NCBI GenBank assembly: GCA_028023455.1
Contig: JAQFVV010013375.1
Coordinates: 64,001-128,000 of the forward strand
Direction of reading: 5' to 3'
DNA length: 64,000 bases
DNA from: Epiperipatus broadwayi
Taxonomy: Eukaryota > Onychophora > Udeonychophora > Euonychophora > Peripatidae
Numbering within the stretch: the stretch's first letter is position 1; every line of letters starts with the position of its first letter. Both the position numbers and the translations under genes were made by a program. This document shows, piece by piece, positions 24,051 to 36,439 of this stretch. Below the pieces are notes generated by a model. The model saw only the letters and a list, made by a program, of their open reading frames with translations. It did not search any database and had not been told where the DNA came from.

Positions 24051-24079
24051 TAACTTTAGTCTCATAATAGTGAGTTTAT

Positions 24080-24990
24080 GAACATGTTAACAGAAATTTA
24101 AAAAGAATTAAAATCAAAGTGAGAATCAGACAAAGCAAAATGAAAATTGTAAAACCCAAATTGAAGGACTGAAAAGTCAAATGGAAGATCTTAAAATATA
24201 AAATAAGGAGAAAAAAAAGTGTAATAAAAATTTTAAAACATAAAATAAAGAAATAAAAGGCCCAATAAGAAGATCTTAAATCACAAGAGGAAGAGATCAT
24301 AGATCATATGAAAAAACAAAATGAAAAATTAAAAAAACAAAGGGGAAATTTTCTTACAGAAATAAAAGATGATAAAGCCCAGCTAATAAACGAAATCAGA
24401 GAAAATAATAATAAAAATGTTGTGGTAGCTGAGCAAATAGATAAAGTTAATTATTATATAATTTTAGAACCACAAGAAATAGATATTAGATTTAAGATAT
24501 TTGAAACAGATAAAGCTAATGATAAATGCCATAGTGCATTAGTTTAAAATGTTCAGTATATTGATAATATAAATAAATTTAAAGTTGACACAGAGACCTT
24601 GGATGGTAATGTTAGTGTTATATTTTATCATGTGTTTGAAAGCACACATGATGTCTGGAAAATGAATTAGATTACTTAAATATCAAAGAAATTGGTAGAA
24701 TTTATAAAAGGAGAAATACCAGACAACCACAAAGATTAAAAGTTAGACAATTAAAAAAAGAGAAACCTAGAATTAAAACAACTAATCATGTTAGATAGAT
24801 GATCTAAAAAATTATTAAGTTCAAGAACTCATTATGTGAGAACAAAAGTAGAAAGTGGAACTTTGAAAGCAAGAAATAGAAAATTCATTTTTTTAACAAA
24901 TGAATCAGAATGACTATTTATAGTAAATAAAAGGTATTTCAGGTCATTCCAAGTCAGGGCCTGTACAGTAATAATAAAATATTTAGAAAA
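24080..24990 (+). pseudogene. LINE ORF1-like / N-terminal fossil with coiled coil
   Basis: Plus-strand frames first give a lysine- and glutamate-rich coiled coil: QIEGLKSQMEDLK near 24160, then a 79-codon open frame at 24308-24547. They then give VFESTHDVWKM near 24628-24666 and LDYLNIKEIGRIYKRRN near 24668-24720, followed by basic residues. The order coiled coil, ESTHD-W, then an E-I-x-R-I-x-R stretch resembles the ORF1-like proteins that precede endonuclease-RT frames in some arthropod and mollusc LINEs. Stops are frequent. No RT was found downstream, so this is an isolated 5' piece or the rest has been lost. Confidence 0.5.
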
Positions 24991-25455
24991 AAGTAAAGTT
25001 TGATTCTTATATGATTAAAAGTGATCTCTCAATTGATGACTATGAATTTGTTAAAAGGGTACATTAAAGGAAAATGCAAAAATAATTATGTAGTACAGAT
25101 TATAAAAGTAGATAAATTGAGATATAGAAAATGACCACTACATAATTTGAACTAAAATTGGTTTCTCTGTTTTATTGATGGTTGATCATGTAGATTTTTG
25201 TATTGCTGATAAATGGAGAATTTTTTATTGTTTTGAGGTTGCCATGTTTTCATAATACTTCATAAAGTCCTTATTTCAATACTGTCCCCACAATTTTATG
25301 CTTATAGTTATCAGGCTATAAATGTCAAAAGTTAGCCAGGCATAAAATTTTCATATTTGTCAGCTTCTAAAGAGTGATCCATGCATAATTCTTACATTGT
25401 ATTGTGCATTAGCTTCCAAGTTTCATAATGGAACAAAGCTTTAATTAAATGTATT
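24990..25455. other. AT-rich unannotated DNA
   Basis: No recognisable gene or repeat was seen between the LINE ORF1-like fossil and the 395-bp tandem duplication. Confidence 0.4.
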
Positions 25456-25460
25456 GGTGT

Positions 25461-26246
25461 TCATTTACAAGTGGTTTGATTAATATTATTGTGCTTGAAA
25501 TAGTTCTCTTGATGTTCATATTACCTGGTATAATCATTGCCAGTGGGAGATTTCATTGTTCATTTCAGTATTGTGAGTGGATGATCAAATCCAATACATA
25601 ACTTTATTTGAATACCAAGTATAATAGAATTAAAAAATAATATCTAGACCAAGGATGTCATGTTGTTTATTATATTTGTATCAGCTTGTAAGTCCACTAA
25701 ATATCACATGATCAGCAAGCATTTCTTATGCTTGCTCATAACTGTTGTTAAAACAGACAAAACTCTCCATACAGTAGTGCCATTCAGTGCAAGCCAGAGT
25801 AATCAATGGATGCCAGAAGGCTTGTGCATAAAATCCTTATCTAGTGTCTACTCATTCATTTACAAGTGGTTTGATTAATATTATTGTGCTTGAAGTAGCT
25901 CTCTTGGTGTTCATGTTACCTGGTATAATTATTGCCAGTGGGAGATTTCATTGTTCATCTCAGTATTGTGAGTGGATGATCAAATCCAATACATAACTTT
26001 ATTTGAATACCAAGTATAATAGAATTAAGAAATAATATCTAGATCAAGGATGTCATGTTGTTTATTATATTTGTATCAGCTTGTAAGTCCACTAAACATC
26101 ATATGATCAACATTTCTTATGCTTGCTCATAATTGTTGTTAAAACAGGGAAAACTCTCCATACAGTAGTGCCACTCAGTGCAAGCCAGAGTAATCAATGA
26201 ATTCCAGAAGGCCTGTGCATAAAATCCCTATCTAGTGCCTACTCAT
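25461..26246. repeat. 395-bp tandem duplication containing a family A arm
   Basis: The unit beginning TCATTTACAAGTGGTTTGAT occurs at 25461-25855 and again at 25856-26246 with high identity throughout. Both contain GATCAAATCCAATACATAAC and a left arm of foldback family A starting near CCATACAGTAGTGCC. The junction falls inside the family A arm (ACTCATTCATTTACAAG). The duplication is younger than the family A insertion that it copied. Confidence 0.9.
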
Positions 26247-26484
26247 CTAATGGTCTCTACTATCCAGTACTCTCAGATCCAAAGTCCCTCACTGATGAAA
26301 ATCACAAGCTAGAAACTAGATTGAGCACTATTGGATGAGTAGACATTAGATAGGGATTTTATGCACAAGCCTTCTGGCATCCATTGATTATCTTCTGAGT
26401 GGCACTACTGTATGGAGAGTTTTGCCTGTTTTAACAACAATTATGAGGAAGCATAAGAAATGGTGATCATGTGATGTTTAGTGG
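26089..26484. repeat. Foldback family A, long-arm copy
   Basis: Arms of about 155 bp pair from CCACTAAACATC at 26089 with GATGTTTAGTGG ending at 26484. Pairing continues through GTTGTTAAAACAG, CTCTCCATACAGTAG and CTATCTAGTG. Its arms extend about 60 bases further out than the complete copy at 22.6 kb first suggests. The left arm is also part of the second unit of the 395-bp tandem duplication. The centre contains CTCACTGATGAAAATCACAAGC. Confidence 0.85.
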
Positions 26485-26639
26485 TTTAATATTAATCCTG
26501 ACTAACCAAAATGTATGAATACTGAACTGAGATTAGACCTTTATGATTATATAACCTACTGAGCTTGGATTGAAAATATTATTGTTTTCAATTTTAAACT
26601 CATAGTTTTGTAGTTAAGCAGAAATAATAAAAGGTAGCT

Positions 26640-26850
26640 GCTAGAGGGTTGCATTAGATCCTAAGATCTAGGTGCAGTGCTCTCAGATACAAAGCTCCTT
26701 ACTGATGAAAGCCACAAGCTAGAAACTAGTCTGGGGATATTGGATGAGTAGGGACTAGATAGGGATTTTGTGCACAGACCTTCTGGCATCCATTAATTAA
26801 TCTGGCTTGCACTGAGTGACACTATGGTATGGAGAGTTTTGCCTGTTTTA
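26640..26850. repeat. Foldback family A, half copy
   Basis: Only the centre and right arm are present: ACTGATGAAAGCCACAAGCT, then CTGGCATCCATTAATTAA and GGAGAGTTTTGCCTGTTTTA. The opposite arm is missing, so the copy cannot fold. It is followed closely by repeat E. Confidence 0.75.
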
Positions 26851-26984
26851 GCTTGTAAGTCCATTTTTCAAAAAGTGTGGCAAAGTGTGACATTATTTTA
26901 AAATTAAAAGAAAAAAAAATTTTCTTCAGGTAAAAATAAAATCAAGCTATGTTTATGCCAAATCAACTCTATTTTATACTTAAA

Positions 26985-27165
26985 TAAAGAATATGCAAAT
27001 GTAACCTTCATAAAAGAGTTTATATGCATGACTTTTTAGTGAATGTATATGCATTTTTTATTGTCTTTTAAATGTATAAAAGTCATGTGTGTAAAATAAA
27101 TTATGAAGAAATTTAAAATAATAATTGTAAAAATTAAAAATTTATTACAATTCTTTATTCGAACT
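26985..27165. repeat. Dispersed repeat E, copy 2
   Basis: This is a direct-orientation copy of the segment at 22025-22205, sharing AAATGTATAAAAGTCATGTG and AAATTATGAAGAAATTTAAA. It lies between a family A half copy and a hammerhead repeat. Confidence 0.75.
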
Positions 27166-27425
27166 CAGACTTTCACACAACCCTCAATTCTCCATGCCAT
27201 CTCATATTGCTGACACATCTGATCACACACGCATGTTGAAAAGATAAATAATCACCAATATACATATTTCATGCTAAAACAGCAATCATTGTTTGGTCCA
27301 GATTACTATGTCCACACATATATACAATCAGTGCTCAGTTTTATATTAAGATAGCCAATCTGCCAATCTTCGTACTTTAAGGGACAGGCAGTATGAAGAT
27401 TGGCTATCTTTTTATAAAACTGGGG
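27165..27425 (-). repeat. Hammerhead repeat, subfamily B, mutated core
   Basis: On the minus strand the ribozyme region lies at about 27310-27251. The GAAA box and stem III ATATGTAT are kept, but the first box has changed from CTGATGA to CAATGAT. The ribozyme is therefore dead. At 27350-27420 the segments AAGATAGCCAATCT and AGATTGGCTATCTT pair as a hairpin, a truncated form of the palindrome seen complete at 31.2-31.9 kb. Confidence 0.72.
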
Positions 27426-27429
27426 CCAC

Positions 27430-28094
27430 GGTTTATATTTTTGTTTAGAAGGGTTTTGCCCGACTGATGGTTGTTTGTTTTTAAATTAAAATCAGAGATT
27501 TGTGGTTTTTTATTTTTTTTTCACATTTTTTTGTTTGGTGTGTTTGATGTATGGTAGTTGGGATGGAGAGGTTGTGTGATTGGGGGATGTGGGCCCTCAC
27601 ACCTTTTCATTCTCTTTTTATATTTTTGTGTGGGTGTGGTTTGTTTTGTTTTTTATTATTATTATTTTTTTTTTTATAATATTGAATTAATATTTAAACA
27701 ATCTAGATAATATAAAAACCAATTATAAAACAAACTCTCTTTGTCTTCCTTTTTTAAAAAAAAAAGTGGGAAAAACTTCTTCCTAATGAAATTTTTAAAA
27801 TAAAATTTCAAAAAAATTTTTATTGATTTTTTATTATTTTTTATGTTTTGGATGGTGTAATAGTTTTAGATTTTTTTCAATTTTAAATTTTTCTTAATTT
27901 TAATTTATCTCTAATTTTTAAATAAACTTCCTTTATTTTTTTATTCTTTTAATTTTCTCCCCCTTTTTTTTTTTTTGTTTGTTTTTAAATATTTTTTTTT
28001 TTTTTTCAATTAAGTTCTCGACACTCCAACTCTTCAATGACTGTATTTATAAATTTGCATAATTTCAATACACTAATCATAGGGAAACAAAAAA

Positions 28095-28125
<31 letters not shown>

Positions 28126-28300
28126 ATCCATCTCAATTAAAAATCTTAAAATGTTGGAATAGGCTCAAAGGCCATCTATGAGTCAAATAATGTAAAAATT
28201 TTATATTTTTAAAAATTTTTTATATTTAATAATATAAAAATTTATAAATATATTATGAAATAAAAAAAAAAAAAAAAAAATAAAAAAAAAATTGATTCTT
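27430..28300. other. Low-complexity T/G- and A-rich stretch
   Basis: The first part (27430-27690) is strongly T+G biased. The rest is homopolymer-rich, with an A run of about 31 near 28093-28123 and another A-rich block at 28261-28290. No coding signal is visible. A short segment at 28032-28085 repeats 22893-22950. Confidence 0.6.
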
Positions 28301-31185
28301 GTCACACCAATGTTGTAACCTAAAGCCTAGAATGGTTGATTTGACTATAATTTAACAAAACGTTTCCCAAATCTACAATTTACTCATTTATGCTTTCTTA
28401 TCCTTATTTATATTTGTACTGCAATAATTTAAACTATTTTTTCAGTTTAGGAAATAAAAATTTTTTTTTTATTTTGATTTTATACTATTATTACAAAATT
28501 ATAAAATAAACAAAATTACCCCATATTCGCAACTAAACCAGATTATCCAAAGAAAATAAACTCTAAAACACAACCAATAGTTTCATTGCTACAAGCAGAC
28601 TTCTCAAGTGTAAAGGACAAAAAGACAACAACAAATTTATACTAAATATTACCCACAATTCCACTTACATCTCACACACCCTTAATATAAAAAAATTCTT
28701 GAAGTTAATTATATATTCTACAAAGTCATTTAAATAGTTAGATATATGTTCAGCAACTTTTAATTGCGATGTGTTTAATAAATCAAAGTATGAGCTGATT
28801 TTAAAAACCATATCTTCATAACATGTTTCAAAATACAAATGTAAATATTATTAAAATTCAAGACCGAACTTTCAATAATCATTTAAATACCCTACCTCAT
28901 AATTACATCTCAAACCTATATTCTATTTGAGACAAATTTCTCCATCAACTTCTAAGCTTGCATTAGGAAATATCAATTTTATATATTTCTGAAATAAATA
29001 TGAAAATATTTAAAACCAAAAAAAATTATGAAGCAGCATACTTTGATTTTTATGAGTCATTCTAGCTTTCTAGCAAGATACAAATTATGAAGATAATTTG
29101 AAGTGAAAAATATATTTGTATTATGTGTTAATTCAAAACTTTTTTTCTTTCTCAGATAAGTAAAGAAACTTAACTATTTGTAAATCTGCACCAATTAAAA
29201 ATACTGGAATATAGATGTTAACGTTATTTAACTTTTTTGATTTGTAGAAGCTAATGTTATTTACCTATTGCAACATTTTTGCCTCTCAAATAATTAAATT
29301 TTTTAAATTAGCATACTGGAATATAGATACTAAAGTTATTTATTTTATGTGAATTTTATCTAGCAGAACCTGGACAATTTTGCATAGGATATTCCAGAAC
29401 TGTTAATTCTTTTTTTTTAAAATTGAAATTAAAAATATCAACACATAAAGAAAAGTTAATAATAAAGAAACTATCTTAGACAATATCATGTATTGTAAAA
29501 AAAAAAAAAACTTTTTTAATTCCATATTGGTAAATAAGTGAACTCAAAATATTCTCTCAATAACTATTAAATGATTAATTTTTTTAAAGCTGAGTAAAGA
29601 AATTTAGCTAATTATAAATTTATAATAATCAAAAATATTACACAAGCTTCCTAGTTTGTTATATAATATATATATAAATTATAGTGATTTGTAATAATTT
29701 AAAACAAATGATGTCTATAAATTATAGTCATTAGTAGTAATTTAAAACGTGATGTCTAATGAATTTTCAAAGTGACAAAATATGTGTAATGGTATTTAAA
29801 TAATTCAGTAAAAGGTCTACCCACTTGTCATTTGAAAGAATGCATTTTGATTCCCTATTGAGAAATTACATTGTTTTGGACATTTTTTGTAATACAGTCA
29901 TGCACATGATCTGAGGTTCAAATCCAGATTTAAGAGGTTTTTTTGTTCTTTCAGATAATCCTAAACCAATCAAACTAATTATTCAGTATAATGTGATTAA
30001 AGATAATCTTTAGATAACTTACTGCAAGGCAAAGACCTCTTCAAAAAACTTTATTCATAAAGATTGCCACTTGTCAGCTGATGATAATTTGAATTTTTCC
30101 ATTCTTATTTTACAGTTTACTTCATAGACTGATCAATATTGCATAATTATCTGGATGGGCTCTGCCTATCTACTCTGAAAAAAATCCTGTCTGATTGTAA
30201 TAAGAAAAAATTTCCAAATTTTATCCAGTTGGAATTCAAACCCAAGTCATAGTGAAAAGAGACATTACCCCTGAACTATGAATTCCATACCTTTTTTTAA
30301 ATTAAAAGATAAAAATACTAGGTTAATATGAATTGGCTGAATGAGTTTGATGCACTGACTGAAAAAAAAGAAGTAAATAGCATAGTTTTCATTGTTGTTA
30401 GAAAGAAATATCAGTACTTTCACAGACACTAGTAAAGTTATCTTAATCATTATAATATTAATATTTCAATATAATATGGAAACATCTTGCAAATGTATAG
30501 CTTTCAAAATTTATTTACTCTTTGAAAATAAATACTGTAATTATATTAAATTATAAAAATTTAAATTCCTTGTTTGAAAAATTGTGATTAATGACCATTG
30601 GTAAATTCTCTTTAGCAACAAAATATATTAGGCAAAATCCATTCAATAATGACATACTCTCATTCTAAAACATTTGTTAGATATCAACAAGCTTTTAATT
30701 ATTATTTATTTAATGCATAGATTTTTTTAATTAGACAATTAACTATTAACATAAAAAAAATTACATAGAGATTTCAATCAAGATATAAATTCATTAATGG
30801 TTTTATTGTCCTTCAATTCAATCAATAGATGCTTACATTTGATATCATTAACTGTGTGATTTAGGATTTGTGCCTTGGTCCAACTACATAAGTCAAAAGC
30901 TGTTAAAATTTATTTCTGAAGCAGATAATAGCAGCAATTATGGGTGCTCCTGGATCTGTTGATAAAAGCTTGGTAAGTCTTTACGAATTCAAATTCCTCA
31001 GGCTTTATTCTTGGATTTGAAAAAAAACCGTTCAGGGTCTCACAAGAAATCTATTTCTTACTCAATAATTTTTCAGTTCTTTAAAAAAAAATTTGGATAA
31101 ACATTCAGGGGAATTTGATTTGAAGTGTACCTTAGGCAGAGAAACTAAATTTTGATGAATGTTAAGCCTGATTTATTTAATAGCT
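28300..31185. other. AT-rich DNA with short repeats and SINE traces
   Basis: The phrase ATACTGGAATATAGAT occurs at about 29203 and 29312. GTAATTTAAAACGTGATGTC repeats a nearby phrase at 29690-29755. Near 29885-29940 a plus-strand segment with CTGAGGTTCAAATCC resembles a tRNA B box. Near 30215-30290 the minus strand has TTGGGTTTGAATTCCAACTG, again SINE-like. No gene is supportable; the minus-strand frame at 30265-30450 is chance. Confidence 0.45.
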
Positions 31186-31274
31186 CTTTGAACTCAGGCT
31201 TTCAAGCACCTTTAACTATTCATATTATCTCATATCACTGATACACATGATCACACACATATAGAAAAGATAAA

Positions 31275-31334
31275 TAATCACCGACATACATATTATGTGT
31301 TAAACCAGCACTCATCAGTTGGTCTAGATTATCA
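31275..31334 (-). ncRNA. Hammerhead motif, GAAA box lost
   Basis: CTGATGA is intact and stem I retains ATAATC and GATTAT strands. Stem II and the second box have mutated (GGTTTAACACATAATATG), so the GAAA box is missing. A dead copy. Confidence 0.6.
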
Positions 31335-31727
31335 TCTCCCACACACATATATAATCAGTGCCCAGTTTATATTAAGATAGCAAATCTTCATACTTTAATG
31401 GACAGGCTTCAATCTACTCCAACTCTTCAGCCATCCATATCATTGAAAATCTGATGATGGAAAGCCCAAATCTCATGCTAATGCCAATATTATTGACATA
31501 CCATAGTGACCTCAAGTCACTCTGACCCCTCATGTATAGGACATTATGAGGTCAACATGGGCATGACAATAATATTGGCATCAGCTTGGGATTTGGGCTT
31601 TCCGTCATCAGATTTTTCATTGATATGGATGGCTGAAGAGTTGGAATAGATTGAAGCCTGTTCATTAAAGTATGAAGATTTGCTATCTTAATATAAACTG
31701 GGCACTGATTATATATGTGTGGGAGGT

Positions 31728-31792
31728 GATAATCTGAACCAACTGATGAGTGCTGGTTTAGCATGAATTACATAAATTGGTGATTATTTATC
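31728..31792 (+). ncRNA. Hammerhead motif, stem III altered
   Basis: CTGATGA at 31743-31749 is intact, with stem II GTGCTG-GTT-TAGCAT and the second box GAAT in place of GAAA. Stem I is excellent: ATAATC before the core pairs with GATTAT after it, and CCAA pairs with TTGG across a small internal loop. The changed closing pair of stem III probably abolishes cleavage. Confidence 0.68.
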
Positions 31793-32076
31793 TTTTCTAT
31801 ATGTGTGTGGTCATGTGTATCAGTGGTGTGAGATAGTGTAAATAGTTGAGGGTACTTGAAAGTCTGATTTCAAATCCTTTATATTTACAATTAAGTTCCA
31901 GGTATATGAAGAATGCCTGTATTTCAAATATTAATAGCTTTTTCTAAATAATATTTACTTCACTTTTCTTTACTTATTATAATCATTATAAACTTATTAC
32001 AAACGAGTGTTAATAAAAGATAAAATAATTTAAATGTAAACTTTATATTTCTGTTAAGCATGCTTTTGACAGAACT

Positions 32077-32322
32077 AACACTGCCAGAATCATAGTGCTG
32101 TCTTATTTCAGGTGAAAAGTTATGCTTGTAAATGAATGCACTTCGTTATGTAAATAATTCTTTTTTTTTTTTGACAATGAAACAAACATATGTTTCTTTT
32201 TTATTAATTGCGTATGGATCTTTTGCAATTGCCCCTATCTCATTTAAATAACAAAGTACATTCATTTAAAGGAGTAACTTTACAACTATGAAATAAGACA
32301 GCGCTATGATTCTTAAAGTGTT
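32077..32322. repeat. Foldback element, arms about 80 bp
   Basis: The left arm starting AACACTGCCAGAATCATAG pairs with the right arm ending CTATGATTCTTAAAGTGTT. Further pairs are GCTGTCTTATTTCA with TGAAATAAGACAGC, and AAATGAATG with CATTCATTT. The interior is T-rich and the element is non-coding. Looser pairing may extend to about 32051 and 32348. Confidence 0.78.
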
Positions 32323-32349
32323 CAGCTGAAAGCAGCTATTTCTTAACAC

Positions 32350-33360
32350 TCATTTATAACAATTAATGGCTTTATATATATGGGACAATTTATTTTCTGA
32401 TATCTAGTGGAGCAATATGTAAAATCACAGGGGTGCATTTGAATTTGTCGGGAATATTTCTCGTAGTAATTTACAGTTCCAAAGTTCGTGCATGAACATC
32501 TTTTCTCCAACTGATACTTAACCATAACAAATATTTAATTAAAATTGATTTGTTTGTAATTATCATATTATGTACCATTTCATTGAACACCCTTTCAATT
32601 CTGCATAAACTTAGACAAAAATAAATAAATAAATAAAAGCTTTTACACTCTGAGATAATTTACATTGTCCTAGCAATCAATCTATAAAAATAAAAATAAA
32701 TGCAATAAAATATTTTTGAAAGGTCGTAATCAATCTTTAGTCATGTAATGATACAACTATTATTTCTTCTATAAAAAAACACAAAGTTTTTATAGCAGTT
32801 GCTGACCGACAAGAAGATCTGCAGCAACTAGAGTTACAGGAAAGATCCATATCCAAATTAGATAGTTAATGAAAATAGAATTCAATAAATATAAATGAAA
32901 TCAGAAATTCGTTGAATATTTTTTTAAATATAGAAACCCATTCAGCCATCAAGTATTCATTAACTTTTTATTATCAGCGATAGAACGGCATATAAATATC
33001 CCACTCTAGAACAAAGATATCCTACTTATTCTAAACAGAGAACTAATGAAGAAGGTAATGCCTACCTGACAAATTCAGGTTATGATTATTTTTCTATGAT
33101 TCGTTCTTTAACTAAGATTACCGATTTACTGAGCCAGCTATACAGTATATATAAAAATCAAACCTGAAGCAATTTTTTACCCAACTTGAATTGTTAACCT
33201 CACATCATGGGTATAACTTATAGATGTGCTAATATTCCTATACCATAAAGTTCCTACGTATAAATATATAAACAAACAAACATATCAACAAATGTAGTAT
33301 AAATTTATATGGGGTTTTTTCTTACTTGACAATGAACTTAATTTTAAATTAAATATTATT
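32350..33360. other. AT-rich DNA, locally less AT-rich
   Basis: The minus-strand frame at 32343-32525 is somewhat GC-richer and cysteine-containing, but has no splice-site pair I can defend and no known motif. The rest is unremarkable. Confidence 0.35.
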
Positions 33361-33364
33361 TACA

Positions 33365-33495
33365 TTTTTAATTAATATCCAAGTCAGGTATCTCCAATCA
33401 GTCACTTTCAATTAAAGATATTAATTTATTCAAAAAATTACGTTTAATTAAATTACATCAAATTAACTTTGATTCTTTGAGTTGATTAGATTGGG
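33365..33495. repeat. Low-copy dispersed repeat F, copy 1
   Basis: The segment around CAGGTATCTCCAATCAGTCA, continuing to an AATTAAATTACAT segment, is similar to 36440-36545. Both are AT-rich, direct in orientation, and of unknown origin. Confidence 0.5.
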
Positions 33496-33499
33496 AGGG

Positions 33500-36430
33500 A
33501 GGGAATATACAAGGAATAAAACAAAACAAATATCTTTATATGCAAATAATAAAACAAGTTACTTTAACAGAAAAAAAAAAGAGTAGTCATCTGAATAAAT
33601 ATTTAATAATTGAAAATTTTAAAATAAGTCTGCCCAAGCCTTAACTCACAAAAAGTGATCAATTATTAATATAAAATGCACTCCCAAATTAATTATTTAA
33701 AGGCAGGCCTTATAACTTATGAACATTTTGCAGCAAATGCAACCAAAAAGAAACACTTAAAATTCCTCCATGTCTACTACCGAATTGATTTCAAGCTTTT
33801 TTGTAGATACCTAAAATCATGGATGATATTAAACTCTCTATAATGTGTGTTTACAATTAAGATGGAATTAAAAAATTATATATTTAGGCGCGCGCGCACA
33901 CACACACACACACAAAAATCAATAAACAAAATTAAAATAATGCAAATATAAAAAAAAAAAAATACAGCAATAAAATAATCTAAAAAGAAAACCATATAAC
34001 AGAATGCACAAAATGAGGAAATGGCTGACTGAGAAATGATTCCGGATGAATTGGGGGGGGGGGGGTACCGTATATTTTACAACAAAAAAAAAGTAAATTA
34101 GTTTAAAAATAATGTTCAACTTAAAATCGTTATCCTCTTTCAATTTTATCCGCAATTTACTTACTTTCTTATCATTTGACCAACTTTAGATTACAATTAT
34201 ACTTTGGAATTCACCTCTATCGATATATGGTATGAACACCTTATTAACAGAATAAAAAACTTTACTCTTTTACTAAACATTATTAAAATATTGATTCAAA
34301 ATATTAATCAAAATGATTATTGTAATTATACATATTTGTTGCTTAGAAATTTACATTCTGGATTCAAAATTCTAAAATATTTTAAATGCTTTACTGATAA
34401 AATTTCTTTTATAGTGCAACTCATCTTAATAAAAACTCAAAAGCCAAGAACATATCACAATATTTCATAGATTAAAAATTGCATTGTAAATTAAATATCT
34501 TTTCTTATCTAAACTTCATTTTAAGACTACTGAAATTAGAATTCCTTACAAATAATTTGCAAACTTCAGTCATTCATCTGTAATGCAAAACAGTTTCAAT
34601 ATTGTTTTGTGTTAACAGGATTTGGTTATGCAAATCGCTGATAAATATAATATTTATTAAAATTGTGGTATGATGTAAAAGGAAGTCTCCTTAAATCTAA
34701 AAATGCTGTTACCCAAGTTAAACCTTCCTTCTCTCTAAAACCCTTCTATTCCACAATAAACTCATCTACTTCTTACACATTATCTAATTATTTTTCCAGT
34801 CCTGATTCACTGTTTTCCTCCTGTCCATTTTAATATATGTACTTCATTAATTTTATACTATCTTATCTTAACATTCTCCAATTTTATTATGAAGTTCTAA
34901 AAATCACAAAATCTCTTTCACTGCCTTTATCTTTTAATTGCTCCCAGTCTCCATATAATTTATAGTAGCAAGCACTTATCAATGATATCTAATGCAAATT
35001 AAGGCAGAATATATATATTTATAATTTTTTAATCTCTATTTGATACTTTAATAAAATAAAATTTAAAAAATGTGATCTAATATAAAATTTAAGTGAAATT
35101 TAAAAAAAAAAAAACTTTAAAAAAAAAAAAATTGTATAGAATAAAAGCATATACTTTTTCAAAATAAAAAAATCTGTAATTTGGCACTGCTTTTATCTTT
35201 TCTTAAAATAAAATATAAAAGATATTTAAGAAATAATATTCAAAAATAAATAACTAAATATCCATTTAACAAGACATATAATACTTTTTGATAGATAATT
35301 TAGAAAAACAAAAAGAGAAGCTAACTGCATCAAACAAAAAACATTTTTAAAAAAACTTCCAAATTCCTGCTGAGTAGAATAATGAAGTTCCTTGGCTTCA
35401 TTTAAAATATCACAGTTGTTTTTTTTTTTTATGTTTTTGTGGTTAATTTTGCATGAGCATTATTATTTATTTGTATTTTATCTCAATGGTAAAAAAGAAA
35501 AAAAAAACAGATGTGTTTAAAAATACCCAGATCAATAATTAGCTGAATAAATCAATTAAATGTAACTTGTTATTTGGGTACTACTATCCTTTTTTAAAAA
35601 TATTATTTATGAGAAAAATTAATTCTTATAATTGTTCTGACAAAGATGAAAATTCTATATATTAAATAGTATTTTATGTCTAGCAATTCTATAAAGAGTT
35701 TATCAGATTCAACCTGTGTATAAAGAGTTTCACTGAAAAATAAATATCTTCTACTAAAAATTATGAGAAAAGTTCTACATAGACCAACAATAAATTTAGA
35801 AGACGATTTTATGATGAATTTATGATATTACACTTGTATGTACATATAGAGTTTCAATCGGGACCATGGAAAAATAAATGCCTTCCATTAGAAAGTATAA
35901 ATCAAAATTCTTCCATGCAAATGTAAGTTGAGGATAAGATTTCATAAAATTATATAAAGTTAACTTGACTAGTAAAATAAAAAATAATACACTAGCCTCT
36001 ATACATATTATAGATAATCCAGTCATTAAGCTAAAGTGTACAAGTATAAATATATAATAGATAAATTTAATTTACCAGCGCTATACTTTTAGTAATGCTT
36101 ATCTTTCAATAGATTCACAAATGATTGTTAATCATATTTTATTAATACTTAAAATTATTATTTTCTTTTAACCTTAGACAAACTATAAATTTTATTAGAA
36201 GATCAAATATATCTATTATTTTTTTATAAACTTGGAAAAATATTTTTCTTTTTTTTGTGTATGATTATTATCTCTCTATTCATATCTTTGGGAATCATTA
36301 TTATCATTAGTATAATACAAATACATGTTTACGTATGTTTAAAATATGTAATGATAATCATAATTTTCTCTTTATATATTCAGAATGCGCAATGGCTTAC
36401 ACATATTGGAGGAAGAGGGGGCATTTTAGT
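33500..36430. other. AT-rich DNA with microsatellites
   Basis: A (CG)n(CA)n microsatellite lies at 33888-33914 and a G12 run at about 34055-34066. Poly-A runs occur at 35103-35132. A loose duplication relates 35715-35770 to 35830-35905 (shared GTATAAAGAGTTTC and AAAAATAAATATCTTC-like text). No gene is supportable. The frames at 33919-34155, 34204-34470, 35820-36026 and 36255-36473 lack recognisable domains. Confidence 0.45.
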
Positions 36431-36439
36431 GGCTTTTAA

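Larger units (their letters stand above)
31190..31890. repeat. 700-bp palindrome of two opposed hammerhead repeats (B)
   Basis: The left arm (about 31190-31500) and right arm (about 31553-31890) are reverse complements with modest divergence. The central spacer contains CCTCAAGTCACTCTGACCCC. Each arm contains, in outward order: GATTTGGGCTTTCC, GATATGGATGGCTGAAGAG, TTAAAGTATGAAGATTTGC, CTATCTTAATATAAACTGGG, the hammerhead region, and TATCTTTTCTATATGTGTG. Each arm therefore has one ribozyme, minus strand on the left and plus strand on the right. The outer edge has GAACTCAGG or TCTGATTTCAAATCC, close to a tRNA B box. The minus-strand frame at 31552-31764 is chance. Confidence 0.85.

Noticed and set aside
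33888-33914. Regulatory Z-DNA-like CG/CA run
   Set aside because: An ordinary dinucleotide microsatellite; no evidence of function.
35820-36026. 68-codon minus-strand frame as an exon
   Set aside because: No splice sites, no known motif, and AT-rich composition like its surroundings.
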